DNA of 64,000 bases from Strongylocentrotus droebachiensis (GCA_035222895.1 JAVYIG010007484.1:37524-101523); one strand, 5' to 3'. Positions 13,748 through 26,210 are shown, counted from the first letter of the stretch. Made by a program: numbers and translations. Notes: generated by a model from the letters alone, not told the origin.

Positions 13748-14184
13748 CAGGGGCGGATCTAGCTTTTTGCTAAGGGGGGGTTTGACCAAAATAATGACGA
13801 TGTGGAGCATCGTCCTCAAGCCGCAAAGCGGCGAGCCGATTTTTTTTTTGGGTGTTTATTTGAACCCCGTAAGTGATGATTTCCTGGCATCTATTAACAC
13901 AATGGAGACCATAAAAAGCAGTGCATGATAACGTCTTTTTAAATCAAGTAACAGTTTAATACACAGTTATATCCAGAGTTATCATGTGTTTGGTTAAGTT
14001 ACCAGATGAGTTGAATATCTTCTCACAATATTTGCACTTGAAAGGGTTTCTCTCCAGCGTGCGTTCTTTTTTCTTTCTTTTTTTTTTTTTTTTTCCTTTT
14101 TTTTTTTTTTTTTTTTTTTTGCCGCCCAAGGGGGGGGGGGGGGGTTTAAACCCCCTAAACCCCCCCCCCGTAGATCCGCGCCTG
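13748..14184. mobile_element. hAT-like non-autonomous element
   Basis: The left end CAGGGGCGGATCTAG (13748-13762) pairs with TAGATCCGCGCCTG (14171-14184). TAAAG flanks both sides as a possible 5-bp target duplication. The interior has long T and G/C tracts (14051-14169). On the minus strand near 13984-14050 there is a C2H2 zinc-finger-like fragment (FKCKYCEKIFNSSGNLTKHM). Confidence 0.6.
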
Positions 14185-14345
14185 TAAAGAGACAGCTGAG
14201 TTCTAGTAAAAGTGAGCATAATTTGTAGGCTAACTCATTCATTTTGCAACAGTTTGAGATAATGTCATATGCGAAATATCCTTTAAAAAGTTTCAAATGA
14301 CGTCGCATTTGAAAAAATGACGAGATGTAGCTGAAAGGTTTGGAA
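13970..14345 (-). pseudogene. Decayed C2H2 zinc-finger fragments
   Basis: On the minus strand, 14045-13984 reads as one finger with C-x2-C, the hydrophobic core and first His, but without the last His. About 240 bp upstream, 14345-14280 reads KPFSYISSFFQMRRHLK, resembling a second finger without its cysteines. The hAT-like right end lies between them. The call rests on pattern alone. Confidence 0.35.
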
Positions 14346-14620
14346 CCAAAGATCGGCGCCACATTGTGTGTAGTCCCATATACCAATTTCTGTGGTGCAG
14401 TGCATGTGGTTTCTTTACATTATGATCATAATAAAACTTTTTACTCTGTACAATACGATCAACCTTTCCCCATTGCTTTCAGTTTCTTCCACAGCCCATC
14501 GCATGACCAGTACGCTTTTGTTTAAAGAAATAGTATTTGTTGGTTATGTGTTCCTCTTTGTTGGGTTACGTCTGTCCGGGACGTCTGTATTGACCCGGCC
14601 TATATTTCTCGTTTGTCTAG

Positions 14621-14782
14621 GTCTACCTTGTATTACACGGTAAAGGGGACAAGACAGATGCTCGTATGAAGACTGGCACCACTGGTCTGAGACAGAGGAC
14701 GTGGGATGCAACTAATTCACTCTCGTCACAAGGTCTCATGGTGAAACATGAAGAAAAACCGCTCAACCAAGTAGATATTCAG
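14621..14782 (+). CDS. Penultimate coding exon of the GPCR-like gene
   Basis: The exon is 54 codons with no stop, flanked by a pyrimidine-rich TCTAG acceptor and a GTGAGT donor. Its composition (Lys, Asp, Thr, Gln) differs from the AT-rich surroundings. It joins in frame to 17839. Confidence 0.6.
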
Positions 14783-17719
14783 GTGAGTGTCATTAACCCC
14801 ATTCTGGCTAAAAACAGACATACTGTAAATTCTTAAAGTGAACCAGGAACATTGTTGAAGGTTGATGAAAAAACTGCGTATTTTTGTATGAAATGCTACT
14901 TATTAAATTCCTTCTACTGTACTAACCTCCTAACATGCAAAGAAATTCTCAAACCACAAAGAAATTTACGGTTTTCTTTGAAGTCATCACTGTGCGACAC
15001 ACTCGTTCGCCCAACCAATTTTTGAATTTTCCCAACCGTTTTCCATGAAAATGAGATATAAAACAGGCTTTTAAAAATCTGTAGACACTTAAATGTTTGG
15101 AATTGTATATAGAGCCAATTCATTGCTCTGTGTCGATTAACATTCACTTAAAATTAAATAAATCATAATGATATATATGGGATTGTTCAGGAATCGATCA
15201 GATCATTTTTTTCAATTTTTATCAATATTAATGGTCTGTTTTCACTCAAACTTTCAGAATATCTTTAAAAGTACGTATAGCATTGGAGTCACTACCTTAG
15301 CAACATTTTGTCCCTTATCTGAACAATTTTAACAAGTCCCTTAATAATCATTTTCTAAATAACTGTATTTGGACATGTAGAATCATAAAGTCTCCGTTTG
15401 ATAACACGTCAGTCTAAACATATTGCAAGCCAAGGAATTCACACTGCCTATAATCATATTTATGTCAAAAGATAATTTATAATAATAACATCTCGAATAG
15501 AGGATGACGAATGAATCTTGCCACAATAAGCTCCAGACCCTTTACAATCACCCTCATAGTTCTTGATCCACATGGTGATTGAGATCGTATGACAATGTAT
15601 AGCCATAACCAAGTTGGCATGCACGTCGCAGCCATTTCCTGTCTCGATCGTCAATTTACTCTTTAATGGGCTTCTGAGAAGGGCTTTGACATAGAATGGG
15701 GAAAAGAAAACCTTTGTACTTTACACTGACTCACTGGGGACGTATGGCCCACATCCCACCGACTCGAGCAAACAGGAGTAATTCTATCAGTCGGGCATTC
15801 GATACGTGAAAACTAGAGCAGTCATCTCAAAAGATAACAAGTCATTCGCCATCGGGATTTACCTTATTCTAATCTTGTGCTCTTGGGTACATTTTAAACC
15901 CTTTTTTTCCTCTGGTATCCATTTATAAACGAGTTTCTCTCTTTTCTGTCTTCGAGAAAGCCTATTCGGGGGAAAGAGAGAATAAACAGTTATTCGAGAA
16001 ATGTTCGATGTTCGCATCGACTTCATGCGATTAAAAAGGGCCATTTTCTATTTATTAACTTTATATAGTTGAAACGGTAAAGGATTTCAAGCTGAACATA
16101 GTTTAAAGGGACTTGGTAATATTGTTCAGATGAGATAAAATAGTGCTAAGGTAGTGACTTCAATGCTAGATGTACAATTAAAGATAATCTGAAAGTTTGA
16201 GTGAAAACAGACCTTTATTAATGTTAAAAATTGGGAAAATTAATCTGATTGATTTCTTAGTCTCCCAAGTATATTATTACAAATTAATTACAATTTTAGG
16301 TGAATTTAAATCTTTACAAAGCAATGAATTGGCTCTATAAACCATTCCAGAAATTCAAGTGTTGAAAGATTTTTTAAAGCCCGTCTTAAGTCTTATTTGC
16401 ATGGAAAACGCTTAGGAAAACTCAAAAAGGTTGGTAAAATTTACTGTTAGAGGGTGTCACACAGTGACGCCTTCAAAAATAACCATAAATATCTTGTGGT
16501 TTGAGAATTTTGTCAAGATGTTTAGCATGTTAGGGGGTTAGTTCAGTAAAAGGAATATAATAAGAAACATTTCATACAAAAATTACGCAGTTTTTTTCCT
16601 TAACCTTCAACAATGTTACCGAGTCAATTTAAGATACGTACTCCTATTCCGAGGCTGGTTTCATTTGCCCAGTACCCTGGAATGATCAGGTCATCAAATT
16701 GTTTGAGATTTTCACGATCTCTAGAGATGGTGATAAGGCTCAAATAAGCAATGACAGCCAAAAGAAATATATTTCTTGACAAAAGTATCTCGAATACATC
16801 AAATTCCATCTATACAGATAGTTTATAATTTTCTTCCTTTAATCAACTCCTGAAACATGACTGTGAAATACGACCATGATGAGTTGATGACGTAGGTAGT
16901 AATATATCAAATCTCTTCAAAATACGCAGATTTCACAAATAGCGATATTTCAGGCTGCAAACTCATTATTAAATTGGACAAATTAAGCGTGACAGATGCA
17001 GGAATACAAACAGAAGCAGATGTAACGAGCTAAAACAAATATTAAATCAGATGTATATTAGTGTACTTTACCTCTTCCAGTAAAGGTGTTCTTTCTCTGA
17101 AATTATATTACCCATTTTTCTATTCTGAGCGCCGACCTAGAATATAGAGATTTCCAGATACGTCTGCATATCGGTTAACATGTTCATCGGTTATCTGTGT
17201 GTAATCTCATCCCACATATAAAGTTAACGCACACCTGGCAGGCTTCCTTTTTTTAAAGATGACAAAATGTTAATACATCCCGTCATTTCATTTCAACAGC
17301 TAAGACGTTGGTGATTGTCATACAGTATTCCTGTATAATTATGAATATCAAGCTTAAACTTTCATTCATGTTTAAAGTAAGGCATATTAAATTTTGTCAA
17401 TGTAGGAATAGGATCTTTCATTAAAAATCTTACCCTTTCCTGTCAGTATATTTTCTTAACTCTTTAAATAAGGAACTCTTTAAATGAGGAAAATACAGGT
17501 ATTCATGATATCCTCTGTCTTGTTTTTTCATTTTTCCTCATCCCTTTTTTAACTATTTCTCTCTATCCATTTCCTGTACTCTCTCGACTAATTTTCCTGT
17601 TCTGTCTACCCCCCCCCCCCCCCCCGACTCTCTGTCTCTTTCTTCTCTCCTTCTATTCCTACTTTCTCCTGTCTGTCGATCTTTCTCTCTCCCACTTTCT
17701 CTTTTCCTGTTTTCCTCTC

Positions 17720-17755
<36 letters not shown>

Positions 17756-18081
17756 TCTCTATCTCCTTCTCCTTCCTTTTCCCATTCTCCTGCCCTCCCT
17801 CCCTCTCTCCTTCTTCTATCACCCTGTATCTCCTGTAGGATGAACTCAAGAGACTCTACACGCAGCTGGAGCTCCTGAAAACCAGGAACATGGTGGTGGG
17901 CAACCCTCACCTGACCCGGAAGCTCACCGCCATGGCCGAAGCGGCCCGAGCCACGGAACAAATGTTGATAGATTCCAACGAGCAAGAGCTCAGTTGCGCT
18001 TCCAACGGAGTTGCCGAGGTGACCTATACGGTCAACAACGGCAGGACTAGTAGTGATTCAACCAAGGGGGATTGGATTTGA
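14621..18081 (+). CDS. 3' part of a class C GPCR-like gene (last two coding exons; partial)
   Basis: This is the join of 14621-14782 and 17839-18081, 134 codons to a TGA. Exon A is phase 0 at both ends and opens VYLVLHGKGD, which resembles the residues right after the PK at the end of TM7 in class C receptors (the preceding exon would end with PK). Exon B starts DELKRLYTQLELLKTRNM and continues GNPHL, a charged amphipathic helix that recalls the cytoplasmic tail of the GPR158/GPR179 orphan group. The remaining tail is Ser/Thr/Asn-rich and ends DWI. If correct, it would be the intracellular coupling tail of a plasma-membrane receptor. No transmembrane exon was found in the 14.6 kb upstream, so the rest must lie further left across a long intron. 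Another class C subfamily, or another coiled-coil protein, remains possible. Confidence 0.55.
14833..15344 (+). mobile_element. TTAA MITE, copy A (in GPCR intron)
   Basis: TTAA at 14833-14836 and 15341-15344 bound 512 bp. The ends are imperfect inverted repeats of a TTAAAGGGACTTGGTAAC-like sequence. It matches copy B (16103-16632) in reverse orientation along most of its length. Confidence 0.8.
15345..16102. other. Intron sequence between the two inverted MITE copies
   Basis: No coding or repeat signal recognised. This 758-bp spacer would be the loop of the hairpin formed by copies A and B. Confidence 0.5.
16103..16632 (-). mobile_element. TTAA MITE, copy B (inverted)
   Basis: TTAA at 16103-16106 and 16629-16632 bound 530 bp. 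The sequence is the reverse-complement counterpart of copy A, with shared blocks such as ATTGTTCAGAT, AGGTAGTGACT, CTGAAAGTTTGAGTGAAAACAGAC and AACATTGTTGAAGG in the appropriate orientations. Confidence 0.8.
16633..17838 (+). other. Intron remainder with C tract and CT microsatellite
   Basis: Contains a 17-bp C tract (17609-17625) and a CT-rich run with perfect (CT)n at about 17723-17760. These form an extended polypyrimidine tract before the acceptor at 17838. Confidence 0.6.
17839..18081 (+). CDS. Terminal coding exon of the GPCR-like gene
   Basis: The exon follows a long CT-rich tract and a CTGTAG acceptor and reads 80 codons to TGA. It is clearly GC-richer than its flanks and has codon usage like a real exon. 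A basic amphipathic helix occupies about the first 28 residues. Confidence 0.7.
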   Translation, partial: DELKRLYTQLELLKTRNMVVGNPHLTRKLTAMAEAARATEQMLIDSNEQELSCASNGVAEVTYTVNNGRTSSDSTKGDWI

Positions 18082-19417
18082 AGACCATTGCGTGAAAGAA
18101 GAATGACTTTACCTACTCTTTTTTGAGAAGTAAGACTCTTTATTCCGTGTGTATACAAATAAGATTGAGGTTATGAAAGTTCCTACTACAGAATCATAAA
18201 AAGAGTAATTCGACAGGAGATGAGTCGTAAATGATCAACAAGTTTCTTCGGGTCTCAAAAACAGTAGACCGACTGACCCGAGTGATAGGCCGAAGTAACA
18301 CCACAGGGTAAAGCTAACAGCAGGACGACGTGGAAGACCAGTTTAGCCACTGGAGCTACGTTGTGTTCTTTATTTCGTCACTCTCTGCAGGTGCAGTATT
18401 CCATATTTTCTTCAAGGGGGATTTACCTGAAGAGCAACGCATCGAACACAGGACATTATTAGCGGAACCGGTTCATCACGCTTTAACCTATGGGTTCTGC
18501 ATGCTGTTAGATGAAGGTGGCAAGAGATTGTGGAACAGATTGTCCAGTATGGCGAAACTACATGCAGCCTACGCGATTCATAGGCGTTCGGGCCCAACTG
18601 GGTGAGAGGGGCTTATGTTACGTGCCCCATTCATCTGCGACAAAAGAGACAATTCATGGCACTAACAATAATGTTATCATCAAATAATAACAAATACGAA
18701 TTATACTATATATGGTTTACCTCGTTACCGATGAATCGTCAGCAGCTGTTCAAATGGCGGTAGTTTAAATAGTATCTGTAATTTCAAAATTATCGAGGGG
18801 GAATGCAGCCCTTCAGCTACCTACCCCTTTTCCTCCACAACCTCGCATGCCTATGCCTACACGGAGCAAACGCATTCTTAAATGAAATATCAACTATCAT
18901 GTCACATACTCCGCTACGGATTTCTAATAATCATTGAAGACATGATCGTCCTCTCAGAATATTAAGCTTGAATGTAAACATGGTTATGTTTCTAATTGAT
19001 ATGCAGCTATTGTACAGGTAAAAAGTGTATTGTATTGTCAGTAAGTCCCGTCCAGCCTAACCCTAAAAAATTGAATGAATTGTTGGTCTCTCCCTTTTAG
19101 TTATGTTGTAATAGGGCGAACCTTAAAGTCCGTCTGTACTAATTTGGCCAGGGGATTAGACCTCCTTGCAAGGTCACTGACATGTGGTTATCTCATCAAA
19201 TCAGCTCTCAATATTAACATAAAAAAGAGAATCCTGGGGGACCAACAAACACCGATTAGGCATTGTTTGCTATATAGAGGGCGCAAGTAGCTATAAGTAA
19301 TGCAGTGGGGATTTAAATGGAGGACTGTTCCCATGAATACCGCATGGTTTGGATAGGAACGGGTGATTTGAAGATAGAGGGGCAGGGGAAATGGCAGCGG
19401 GAACCAGAGAGGGAGAG

Positions 19418-19467
19418 AAACAAATGTGTATTTGGAGAGGAAACTGTATGAGAGATGGGGGAGAGAA

Positions 19468-19513
<46 letters not shown>

Positions 19514-19642
19514 GGAGAGAGAGAAGCAAATGTGTATTTGGAGAGGAAACTGCATGAGAGATGGGGAGAGAAAGAGAGATAGTGAGAGAGAGAGAAACAA
19601 ATGTGTATTTGGAGAGGAAACTGTATGAGAGATGGGGAGAAA

Positions 19643-19700
<58 letters not shown>
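19418..19700. repeat. GA-rich compound minisatellite
   Basis: The string AAATGTGTATTTGGAGAGG recurs at about 19422, 19529 and 19598, each followed by AAACTG-ATGAGAGATGGGG and (GA)n. Perfect (GA)n runs lie at about 19479-19508 and 19655-19698. Confidence 0.8.
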
Positions 19701-19703
<3 letters not shown>

Positions 19704-20056
19704 GATAACAAAGAAAGTAGAGGAGAGTGAAAATGAGAGAAAGAAAGATCAAGATAATAGAACGAAGAAGACGGGAGATAATGGAAACCGTGAAAGAGAA
19801 AAAAGAATAATAATGAGATGGGACAGGGTTTAATCAATACCGTATTGTCTAGTTATAACACAGAGGTATCCTCCTTTGTTGTGATAAAGAGGATGGGGGA
19901 AGAGTGAGGAGGACATGGCTAGAGAGGGTATGATGGCAGGGGTGCGCCACCACCCTCCCCTTCTAACTTTCCATGGTCCTTTTTTCTCTCCCTTGTTGGA
20001 TACGTGTTGGTAAATTTGATCAGATGCCACATTCAAAGTAGTCGAGCAACGCCCTA

Positions 20057-20116
20057 AAAGAGAGAGAAAGAGAGAGAGACAGAGAGACAGAGAGAGAAAG
20101 GAAGAGAGAGGGAGAG
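20057..20116. repeat. GA-rich microsatellite
   Basis: Interrupted GAGA/GACA repeats over about 60 bp. Confidence 0.7.
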
Positions 20117-23100
20117 AGGCTAATCGACATCCCACCCAAATACTTATTGATAAAAATATGTGTTATTTTCTGCTTTCAAACAAATCAACGTTTGTAAACA
20201 CCTCAATATTGAATAGATGAGAAAAGAAAATCGCTAATTTGCAAAAAGATTTGGGGAAATTGAACGGTTATCAATAACGGGTGCATGATCGCGGTGGCTG
20301 TAACTTGAATCAAACATTTCAAAAGCTTTGTTTGTAAATGTTATGTTAACTATACTGGTGGCCCTGTTATCAATAACGAGTTACGATAACTTCTACTGAA
20401 ATCGAGGCATTTGATTGGCTTAGAGCAAATTTGTCATAGAAATTGAGCATTTGTAATTTATGATAATTTTAATGAATCGCGGCCCTGTTGAAGGCAAAAA
20501 GAATTGCAGGTTTCTACTCGCTCTTTCTTCTGATGTATTGACCCGTCTAAAGTTTCCTTATATCTTCATGGATTGAAATCGCAGTCGTCATATTACTTCA
20601 CAGGACTATATTGCAATCGTGAAGGCCAGTTTTATTGCTTTGAAGTTATTCCACAAAAAACAGTTTTGATGATATTGTTTACTTTTTCAATGTCATTGCG
20701 TGAATTCAGGAAAATGGTATTCACATTGCCTGAAATATCCCCAGGAAATTTAGATTCTGTATAATTACGTCCATGGCATAGAACGCTCGCACAAAGAGTT
20801 TTAAAAACTTGATGATCTTGATCGCATTTCGCAGGCGCTTACGATTTTACTCCGTTTCTTTACTAACAGCAAATCGTATTACCCCCAAAACATACGCTTT
20901 TTATACAATGCAACCTTATCCAATAGTTTTTATAGATATGGCAATAATGAATATATGTAAGACTAGATTGTAGATACTCGTGTACGTGTTGGTGTGAAGT
21001 TAGCGCGAGATATGCGAACAAAAAATTGACAGAGTTATTATTTTTCAAATAAATATGTGATGTTATTGAAGTCGATCCAGTAGAAAGTATACGCTGCTTT
21101 TTGTTGGGGGATACATACAGTACGTGTGGTTTTCTCCGACAAATCTACTTCTGCTTATTATTTTGTTATGCAATGGGTATTGTTTGAGCTTTATTAGTTA
21201 AAATTACTTCATCTTTTGTTCATATTTTCTTTCTTTCAACTTTCAATGAAAATCAAGTATCAAACTGTGCCTAAATAAGCACAGATTATAATATCGTATA
21301 TTTCGTTACGTGCAGAGAAAAAAAATCAAATGTTTGGTTTACAATAATCATTTAGTTTGTTTAAAAAATATATATATTTGTTATGATTATGTTTTATCAG
21401 GAGTGCAGACTTCAAATGCTACGTAGATTTCTCCGTCACGATGCGTGTCTTGGATGCGAGATGATTTTATATCTATCATTTATTGTTGTTGGCTTTAAAC
21501 CGTATGTTTATTTTTATAGAAAGCAATTTTAAAGGAATGTATAGTGTACTGCAATTAATGGATGACAGTTTATCAATTTCAAATACGATCACAAGCACTT
21601 TCGAAATATCAACACAAGGGTAAGTTTAGAACCCTATAGTATTGATAGAAATCATGGTTGGTTGACATAATTGATTATTATGTCATTGTGATATTTGCAC
21701 ATTTAAGGGCTATTGAAATTGCTTTTGATTTTTAGAAAGTATTTGCGATCGTGCTACCTAAGAATCTTATGTTATGTTATGTAAGTATGTTGGAGGATTC
21801 AACAGACTGTTGACAAAATAAAGAAATAACCATAATTAATATCGTTTTCAAAATTATATTATCATTTAATTGCATTGCCTATTGAAATGTGGGAACATTC
21901 CTATAGCTTATTATATAATTCTATCATAGTTTAGCCAATGTAATTATCAGACCAGTTGATTTTGGAGGGTTTTTTATATCGCTTCTTGCTAGTTTTCTGA
22001 ACCTCTAACTACAATTCAGAAATCTGAAGACCCTTTATTATGCATGTCAGCAAATATTTATCTCAGGATGCTAAAACAGTTTTTAATGAGACGTCAGAAA
22101 ATTCGGTAAGCAGCCCCCTTCCCCCATTCTAACTCAAATTCATCTTAAGGACGGCTCTTTGTGTAAGAGAAGATTTCGGTAAAAGCTTTGTGAGCGTAAC
22201 TCGTATAATTTGTAGTATCTTTTAGTACCTTAGATTAAAGGTAATCTAAGACGTGTAAAGGAGTGAGGTTTTCATGTCACTCAAAAGTATGTATTAACTT
22301 GTCGTTCGGTTCATCCCTTTTTTTTTTAACGTACATCAAACCCGACTATTTCATTTAGACTTTCCTTAATCGCTAAAGCGTCGATGTATTTATACATGAA
22401 TATATAAATGATAACAAAAAGTGAAATAAAGGCTCGGAATTCACTTAAAAACATAATCTTGGCGCCAAGAGAAAAAAGTGTATATGCCCCCTATACCTAA
22501 TACTTTATTTGTCTTTGCCCCCCCCCCCCCCCCACACACACACACAAACAATCAAGTAAATGGAGACTTCACCCTCAAAAGAAAGTAAGCTCCATGTGTT
22601 ATGGCAGCGCAATGGCAATACAGATCTAATATAATTTTAGGGTGGTTTGTTATATGAAAATAAATCTAAGCTTGCTGCAAGAACATAAAATGTTACTTTA
22701 GTTAGCAAAACCCTATACTAAAACACAAGATATAAAAACTTCTATCGCTCTCCCCAATGTGACTATCTGCATCCAATATTCTTCTTATCATGTTTTCACA
22801 TAGTGTTCCCCTCTTTTTGTGAACTGCTTAAATGAACTTTCTAAAAAAAAATCTGAAATAATGAATTAATTTAAATTGTTGTTTTTTATGTATCCAATTT
22901 ATGCATTATAAACGTGTAAGTGTGCAAACATACAAATTGATATGTTTCTGTACAAAAAAACTTAAAATGCAACGTAAAGAGTCAATCGAGGATCGATTAT
23001 ATTGTACTTTCGAACACTTTGATAATACTTTAGATTAGTATTTTACCTGAGGTGAGCAAGTCTAGTTTCTTTCATTTTTAAGAGGCTCTTGTATATACTT

Positions 23101-23449
23101 GTTTTGTTACAAAGATATAATTAAAGAAAAAATTCTGTACTTCCGAAACTAGTATCTACCAGTAGAGAGAAATGTTTGATTGTCAAACCTTGTAATATAT
23201 TGTACAAAAATGTGAATAATGTTATCATTCGTAATAAATCCATGAAATAATAAGCCTTTGGTCTGACGTCATTTGTTAGTTTGTTTTAATGTTTGTTTGC
23301 TTGTTTGTCTGTTTGGTCTATACATGTAAAGCAAAACAAAATTAATCGTTATCCTAAAATGAATAAGATTGGTGTTAGGATCTGCAAATGTTGCCAATTT
23401 CGGGTTCAAAGCTTATAGTAAAACTCCAAAGCCATGTGGCGGCTTTTGT

Positions 23450-24001
23450 ACACCTACCCCCTGGTCATCCATCCACCAGATAACCACCCCCAGTCAACTA
23501 CGGGGTAGTTGACTTGGGGTGGTTATCTGGGGGTGGGACAACCATCCTCAAGGACACCTACCCCCGTATCACTATCCTAGGGGGTAGTTGTTCGGGTGGT
23601 AGTTGTCCGGGGGGTTAGTCGTCCGGGTGGTAGTTTTCCGGGGGTATTTATCCTATGTGGTAGTTGTCCTAGGGGTAGTTGTCCTTGGGGGTATTTTTCT
23701 GGGGGTAGTTGTCCGGGGTAGTTGTCCTAGGGGTCCGGTGGTAGTTGTCCCAGGGGTAGTCGTCCTAGAGGGTGGTTGTCCTAGGGGTAGTCGTCCGGGG
23801 GTAGTTGACTAGGGGGTAGTTGTTCGGGTGGTAGTTGTCCTTGGAGGTAGTTGTCTGGGGGTAGTTATCCGGAGGGTAGTTGTCCCAGGGGTAGTCGTCC
23901 TAGAGGGTGGATGCCCTAGGGGGTAGTTTCCAGGGGTAGTTGTCCTAGGGGTAGTTGACTGGGGGGTGGTTATCTGGGGATGGATGTCCAGGGGATAGGT
24001 G
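23450..24001. mobile_element. Foldback element with internal GGGTAGTTGTCC minisatellite
   Basis: About 50-bp inverted arms lie at 23450-23500 and 23952-24001: ACACCTACCCCCTGG on the left and its counterpart CCAGGGGATAGGTGT on the right, each with ATCCATCC, GATAACCACCCCC and GTCAAC inside. Between them are roughly 20 degenerate units of about 19 bp built on GGGGTAGTTGTCCTAG. A second hairpin is centred near 23503. Confidence 0.7.
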
Positions 24002-26116
24002 TCCGGATAACGCCCCTCCCATATTCGATAGTCTTGTCCACTTGCATTCCATCCATCTAGTTATATCATAAAGTCCCCTCAATACCGGGACTGATGGTAC
24101 GCGACCGTTGAGATACACCAACAGTTCGTGCGCGAATGAAAATCATCTTTTAATTAGCAATGTTTAGATCAGACGAATGATTTGTATTCATTTTCAGTTG
24201 AATGATCCAAAACTAGTACAAGGATTCGACATAGCAAATAAAGCTCACGGAGGGATTATCAGGAGCTCGTTAAACAGTCTTTAACAGACCAGTTTTTTTC
24301 TCCTCTTCTAGTCCCCATAGTAACCGAAAAGGCCACTCTCAAACTGAATCTTAACTAACACCATGATGGTAAATGTTTGGAGGAAGAAGTCACAAAGAGA
24401 GAGAAATATCCATGTCATATTCATTTAGACATCTCTACCCGTCATGAATGTCCTGGTACAAGCCAAAAGACTTTTAGAACAAAAATTGGCCCAAGAAATG
24501 ACAATAATTATATAGACAAAAAGTTGAAAACAAAATTTAACTATTCGATCAAAACTATTAGAACTTTGTGCTCTCATACTTTCAATGATTGGTAAATAAA
24601 AAGCAGCAGTGGTTTGCTCATGGTATTGTAATGATCTATTATGAGAGAGGCTATGTTTTAAAGATTCCCCTCATGCACAAAAATATTTTAAAATTATTAC
24701 ACTCCGTAGCGATATGGGCAAAGCCTTTTGAAGGTCTCGTATGACCTGAAATGCGAGATAAATGTTGAAAGGTGAAAGATTCTAGCAAAACAATTTGAAC
24801 TTTGGTGGTATCATATTTCCAATAGAAAGTAAAAAGAATAAAACAAGACCTCGAGAATTGACGCAAGTTTGTATTGATCTAAATACGAAAAAGCCTATAG
24901 TATACCTTTTAGGGATTTCCCCCCGCATTCACTAAGAAACGGAAGTTGGAGCAGTCAAGAGCACCGGAAGTAAGTAAGGTAGGGGTGGTTGTGCCACGCC
25001 CTGCTCCAAACTCCTCCCACAAATCCTTAACTACTCTCTGACTGTCGTAAAAGGTGGTGACGTTTTTTTAATTTCCGTCAGATTTTTACACATTGTGAGG
25101 GAATTTTTGGCATTATTTAGTGTTGCATGAAAGTTGCACCCCGGTCCCGCCGGACGCCTCCGGATGCAAAAGTCCTTTCGTGCCTAGACCTATGATCAAT
25201 CCGTATACAGCCACAATCTAGAATCTCACTACAAATATTTAGGGTTAGGGCTTTATGGTTAGGGTTAGAGCTTCAGTTGGGTTCTTAGGATACGTTTAGG
25301 TTTTGGGTTAGATTTAGGTTTTTATGTCTTGATCCTAGGTTGAAGATGTAAATTTGGTTGATATTGTATATTGGCCACCGACAAATAATCTGCGGATCAT
25401 GCGTCGCACAATCGTTAATCCAATTGTAATGGGTCTAATTTGACAGTAGTGTGTATCTTGTGTAGGTGAAGATGGGGATTTAGGAGAAAAAATAAAATAA
25501 TGCAACGATATTCTTGACTTTTTTGTTCTATCATCGCAATTACAACATAGGATTCATAGTTGTATAAACTATGTTGAAAACACAATATAGGCCGAATTAT
25601 GATGTCGAAAGGGAGAAAATAAAAAACAAGAGCGAGTCCATTGAAGGCATGACTATCGTCATTTGGTGACATATTCGTTACATTTTGGTGTAATGTAAGC
25701 TCTAGTAAGGCAATTAACTAAAACAATAGCCATATAATATGAATATTCTGAATGTGTCAGGCAACGTATGCTGCGAAATAGCTTACACAATCAATAAACC
25801 ATGCCTTCAATATATGATAATATACTCAAGGACAGCTTTCTTTAAAATATACATGGATCTGTCATGAGCTGAAGTGCTATGTCAAACTTGATGGAGGGCC
25901 TTCAACTTCCGATCGGACGCTGCCTATACCTCAAGGTGAACTTTAGAAAGCCGTTCTCTGTCAGTATTGCATCCCAAAAGAAAACAGCCTCATCCCCAAA
26001 GCGCATTTGAGATTGAAATATTAACTCTTTGATCAAAATCAAACGTCCTTAGACGGCGGGTATTGATTTCGTATTGAAGTGCTTCAACTTGAATGGACAT
26101 ACCAGGGGGAAAGGAG
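24002..26116. other. Non-coding, no gene recognised
   Basis: Includes a TTAGGG-like patch near 25240-25320 that is too irregular to be telomeric. No exon is supported. Confidence 0.4.
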
Positions 26117-26132
26117 AGAGAGATATATAGAC

Positions 26133-26165
<33 letters not shown>

Positions 26166-26210
26166 CAGAGAGACAGAGAGAGAGAGCGAGACGGAGAGAG
26201 GGTGAGGGAG
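26117..26210. repeat. GAGA/GACA microsatellite
   Basis: Interrupted GA repeats with GACA units. Confidence 0.75.

Larger units (their letters stand above)
18082..23270 (+). other. Possible long 3' UTR of the GPCR-like gene
   Basis: AT-rich and without convincing exons. A good polyadenylation context lies near 23230-23330, where AATAAA is followed by a GTTTGTTTGCTTGTTTG-type GT-rich stretch. Weaker AATAAA hexamers occur near 21819 and 22431. It also contains GA repeats (19418-19700, 20057-20116). Whether transcription extends this far is inference. Confidence 0.25.

Noticed and set aside
18330-18605. 91-codon frame with a hydrophobic stretch downstream of the receptor-like stop
   Set aside because: No family motif, no splice or promoter context, and it lies where a 3' UTR is expected.
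19188-19837. Ser/Leu-rich frames of 110-174 codons
   Set aside because: Translation of GA/CT repeats.
25225-25325. TTAGGG-like repeats suggesting an interstitial telomere
   Set aside because: Units are irregular and few; no perfect tandem array.
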